NCBI GenBank assembly: GCA_017538005.1
Contig: JAFYJR010000162.1
Location: forward strand, 1-5,855
Origin: Clostridia bacterium
GTDB lineage: Bacteria; Bacillota; Clostridia; Oscillospirales; Acutalibacteraceae
Length of the DNA stretch: 5,855 nt
Direction of reading: 5' to 3'
Numbering within the stretch: the first letter of the stretch is position 1; the number at the start of each line of letters is the position of its first letter. The position numbers were made by a program, and so were the translations under genes. The notes under the pieces were generated by a model, which was not told the DNA's origin, searched no databases, and was given only the letters and a program-made list of their open reading frames with translations. Shown here piece by piece: positions 3,976-5,855 of this stretch.

Positions 3976-5226
3976 ATGCCCGAGGTGATTTTCATTAATC
4001 TTTATCACAGAGAAAAGTATATATCGCGGATTCGCCCGTTTTTTCATGACACAGAGATTATCAAGGTAGTAACGGGTATAAGACGTTGCGGCAAATCCAG
4101 CTTATTGCAAACCATTTCGGAAGAATTAAAAGAATCCGGAGTGGATGAAAGCAATATCCTTTTTTATAACCTCGACAAGTACGGATTTAAAAATGTTAAA
4201 ACACCGGAAGCTTTGGAAAGTTTACTTTTCAGCAGTAATGCACCCGAAGGAACAAAATATGTATTTATAGATGAGATACAGAATGTTGAAAATTTTGAGC
4301 CGGTGATAGAAGCGCTCCGACTGGAAAATGAATATTCAATTTTTATTACAGGATCCAACTCGTATCTGTTAAGCGGAGAACTGGCTACAAAACTCACCGG
4401 ACGATATATCGAATTTGAACTTCAGACACTCGGGTTCGATGAGTTCGAAAGCATGAAAAAGTTTTATGATATCGCAATTGAACCCGATATGCTTAAAGAG
4501 TTTGATTCATACCTTATCGGAGGCGGATTTCCCAAGGCCTTGTTTTATGACAAATTGTCAGAAAAACAACTTTATGTGAAATCCGTGCTGGAGGATATAT
4601 TTGACAAGGACATAAGGCGACGCGTCAAAATAAAAAATGTTGAAGCGTTCAATATTGTCAGAAACTATGTAATCAACAATTTCGGTGCAACACTCAGCAT
4701 CAGTAACATACGTGAAGATTTAAACAAATCCGGCATCAATATTACGCGTCCTACGGTCATAAAGTATATTCAGGCATTGTCAGATGCAAAAATAGTAAAT
4801 GAGTGCGTAAGATTTGATATAAAATCCCGACGTTCTTTAAAAAACGAAAAGAAGTATTATCTCGCCGATTTGAGCATTTATTTTGCAATTAACACGGACA
4901 ACAGAATAAACTATGGGCCGGTATTGGAAAATGTAGTATACCAATATGCCCGTTCTTTGGGTTACAATGTAAGTGTAGGAAAAATCGGAAAACTTGAATG
5001 TGATTTTATTTTGCGTAATTTACAAAATGAATATGCATATGTTCAGGTTGCCTTAACCATTATGAACAGTAAGAAAACAGAAGACAGAGAGTATCGCTCT
5101 TTGGAATCTGTTTCCGACGGATATCCGAAGTATTTAATTACCAGAAATGATTTGATTCAAAAACGAAACGGAATCAAACATGTGGATATAGTTGACTTCA
5201 TACTCAGCGGCAAATATTTTGACTGA
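3976..5226 (+). CDS. P-loop ATPase with DUF4143 C-terminal domain
   Basis: The 416-residue protein has the layout of the widespread AAA-type ATPases with a DUF4143 tail. Walker A is GIRRCGKSS (34-42). Walker B is YVFIDEIQ (95-102) with D99 and E100. A sensor-like ITGSNS lies at 124-129, and LTGRYIEFELQTLGFDEF (140-157) is a signature after it, with R143 as a possible arginine finger. A winged-helix-like section lies at about 225-300 (NIREDLNKSGINITRP then YYLADLSI). The C-terminus contains E318, ECDF (341-344) and YVQV (355-358), spaced like a relaxed PD-(D/E)XK nuclease core with Gln in place of Lys, so catalysis is doubtful. The biological role of the family is not established. The gene is A/T-rich compared with its neighbours, suggesting transfer. 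The start is uncertain: the ATG at 3976 lacks a ribosome binding site, while GAGGTG at 3982-3987 lies inside the frame. Confidence 0.88.
   Translation: MPEVIFINLYHREKYISRIRPFFHDTEIIKVVTGIRRCGKSSLLQTISEELKESGVDESNILFYNLDKYGFKNVKTPEALESLLFSSNAPEGTKYVFIDEIQNVENFEPVIEALRLENEYSIFITGSNSYLLSGELATKLTGRYIEFELQTLGFDEFESMKKFYDIAIEPDMLKEFDSYLIGGGFPKALFYDKLSEKQLYVKSVLEDIFDKDIRRRVKIKNVEAFNIVRNYVINNFGATLSISNIREDLNKSGINITRPTVIKYIQALSDAKIVNECVRFDIKSRRSLKNEKKYYLADLSIYFAINTDNRINYGPVLENVVYQYARSLGYNVSVGKIGKLECDFILRNLQNEYAYVQVALTIMNSKKTEDREYRSLESVSDGYPKYLITRNDLIQKRNGIKHVDIVDFILSGKYFD
3982..3988 (+). promoter_or_regulatory. Shine-Dalgarno-like site inside the ATPase reading frame
   Basis: GAGGTGA lies just inside the frame opened by the ATG at 3976. 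The codon at normal spacing from it is ATT at 3994-3996, a rare but known initiation codon. GTG at 3985 is in frame but inside the site. It may be the true ribosome binding site or an accident of coding sequence. Confidence 0.35.
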
Positions 5227-5238
5227 CGGAGGTAATAT

Positions 5239-5592
5239 ATGAATAAAGTATACTGCTACAGCAGGTGCACAACCTGCAAGAAGGCGCTTAAGTGGCTGGA
5301 CGACAACAAGATTGAGTACAAGCTCATAGACATCAAAGAAGACCATCCCGACGAGAAAACTCTTCGAAAGTACTACAAAATGAGCGGACTGCCGCTCAAG
5401 AGATTCTTCAACACAAGCGGCATCCAGTACAGGGAACTGGAACTTTCGAAGAAGCTTCCTGCAATGAGTGAGGACGAACAGTTTGCTCTCCTCGCCACGG
5501 ACGGCATGCTCGTAAAGCGTCCGCTGCTTGTCGGCAAAGACTTCGTCCTCACCGGCTTCAAAGAGGATGAGTGGAAAGCCAAGCTCAAGTAA
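5239..5592 (+). CDS. Spx/ArsC-like thioredoxin-fold protein (arsenate reductase family)
   Basis: The 117-residue product fits the ArsC/Spx/YusI family. The N-terminal strand KVYCYSR is followed by CTTCKKA, giving a CxxC pair at C10 and C13, the same positions as the redox switch of Spx and the catalytic Cys region of related reductases. FNTSGIQYREL (57-67) and LVKRPLLVG (91-99) with R94 are family signatures, the KRP arginine corresponding to an anion-contacting residue in ArsC. Family members may be thiol-dependent arsenate reductases or transcriptional regulators that bind RNA polymerase. Length and CxxC alone do not decide, and no ars gene is next to it, so arsenate reduction is not asserted. 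GGAGGT at 5228-5233 gives a good start. It begins 12 bp after the ATPase stop but has a GC content like the left part of the window. Confidence 0.9.
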   Translation: MNKVYCYSRCTTCKKALKWLDDNKIEYKLIDIKEDHPDEKTLRKYYKMSGLPLKRFFNTSGIQYRELELSKKLPAMSEDEQFALLATDGMLVKRPLLVGKDFVLTGFKEDEWKAKLK

Positions 5593-5610
5593 AAAAGAAA
5601 AAACAAAAAA

Positions 5611-5855
5611 ATGAATATAAACTACAAAAAAGAACCGACTGACCTGCAATGCGGTCAGGCAGTGCTCGCCATGGTCTTAAGCAAAGACATAAAACAAGTC
5701 ATAGAAGAACTCCAAAATGACAGGGAAACAACCCTGAAAGAGATGAAGTATGACCTCCGCAAATACAACGCGGAGATATCTGACGAACGCAGAGAGGTCA
5801 AAGACAAGAGCGAGTTGCCAAACTTGTGCCTCTTAAGTCTCGAGACACCGAGATG
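5611..5855 (+). CDS. probable papain-like (C39-like) cysteine peptidase, N-terminal part (partial)
   Basis: An open frame runs from the ATG at 5611 to the right edge, giving 81 codons with no stop. The peptide contains LQCGQAVLAMVL at 12-23. This is the pattern (C-G-x-A-x-L-A-M) that surrounds the catalytic Cys of C39 and related papain-like peptidases, here C14. The later part has DRETTLKEMKYDLRKYN (37-53), like the helix after the active-site helix, and DKSELPNLCLLSLETPR (65-81), likely leading to the strand before the catalytic His, which is outside the window. Six residues before C14 is Glu rather than the oxyanion Gln of typical C39 peptidases, though Q13 and Q16 flank it. C39 members cleave double-glycine leaders in bacteriocin transport, but no transporter is visible. 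The 18-base gap after the ArsC-like gene is almost all A, with no ribosome binding site, so the start is less certain. Confidence 0.68.
   Translation, partial: MNINYKKEPTDLQCGQAVLAMVLSKDIKQVIEELQNDRETTLKEMKYDLRKYNAEISDERREVKDKSELPNLCLLSLETPR

Noticed and set aside
3976..5226. The ATPase as part of an anti-phage or toxin-antitoxin system
   Set aside because: No partner toxin, nuclease, methylase or integrase is encoded nearby. The family is common and of unknown role, so a defence claim would be speculation.
5445..5461. TTTCGAAGAAGCTTCC inverted-repeat-like segment within the ArsC-like gene
   Set aside because: It lies inside a conserved coding region, with short overlapping palindromes and no associated T-tract or promoter.
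5134..5649. Minus-strand open frame of 171 codons across the ArsC-like gene
   Set aside because: It spans the ends of three sense-strand genes and the A-rich gap, which it translates as a Phe-rich start. It has no ribosome binding site or domain.

Overview
The window looks like chromosomal DNA of a Gram-positive Clostridia-type bacterium, possibly Lachnospiraceae. This is inferred from strong AGGAGG/GGAGG ribosome binding sites, A/T-rich sigma-A-like promoters, a Gram-positive style lipoprotein signal peptide, and the gene families present (LUD-domain protein with a C-terminal Cys cluster, DUF3592 protein, Spx/ArsC-like protein, clostridial ATPase with a DUF4143 tail). Most genes are of moderate GC. 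The ATPase gene is visibly richer in A/T. No rRNA, tRNA, CRISPR array, insertion sequence or riboswitch was found, and no stretch over 300 bases lacks a gene.

Left part, minus strand (1-1574): a compact four-gene operon read right to left. It encodes a LUD-domain protein, a small membrane protein with an HEYGH putative zinc site, a YjbQ/UPF0047 protein, and the first 20 codons of the tRNA 2-thiouridylase MnmA, which runs off the left edge. Gaps are 2-10 bp, so co-transcription is very likely.

Middle (1575-3870): a 93-bp divergent promoter region carries overlapping promoters and an imperfect palindrome. To its right are a short-chain flavodoxin and then a three-gene unit with its own extended -10 promoter: a DUF3592 membrane protein, a probable LURP-one/Tubby-like-fold protein and a lipoprotein. 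The unit ends at a strong intrinsic terminator. The arrangement suggests a cell-envelope module of unknown function.

Right part (3871-5855): an A/T-rich promoter region precedes an ATPase with a DUF4143-type C-terminus whose base composition differs from its neighbours, suggesting separate acquisition. An Spx/ArsC-like thioredoxin-fold protein follows 12 bp later. Last is the start of a probable papain-like (C39-like) cysteine peptidase, cut by the window edge.

Nothing here can be shown to be a new defence or mobile system. The least explained items are the HEYGH membrane protein, the DUF3592/LURP-like/lipoprotein operon, the start of the ATPase gene and the partial cysteine peptidase.
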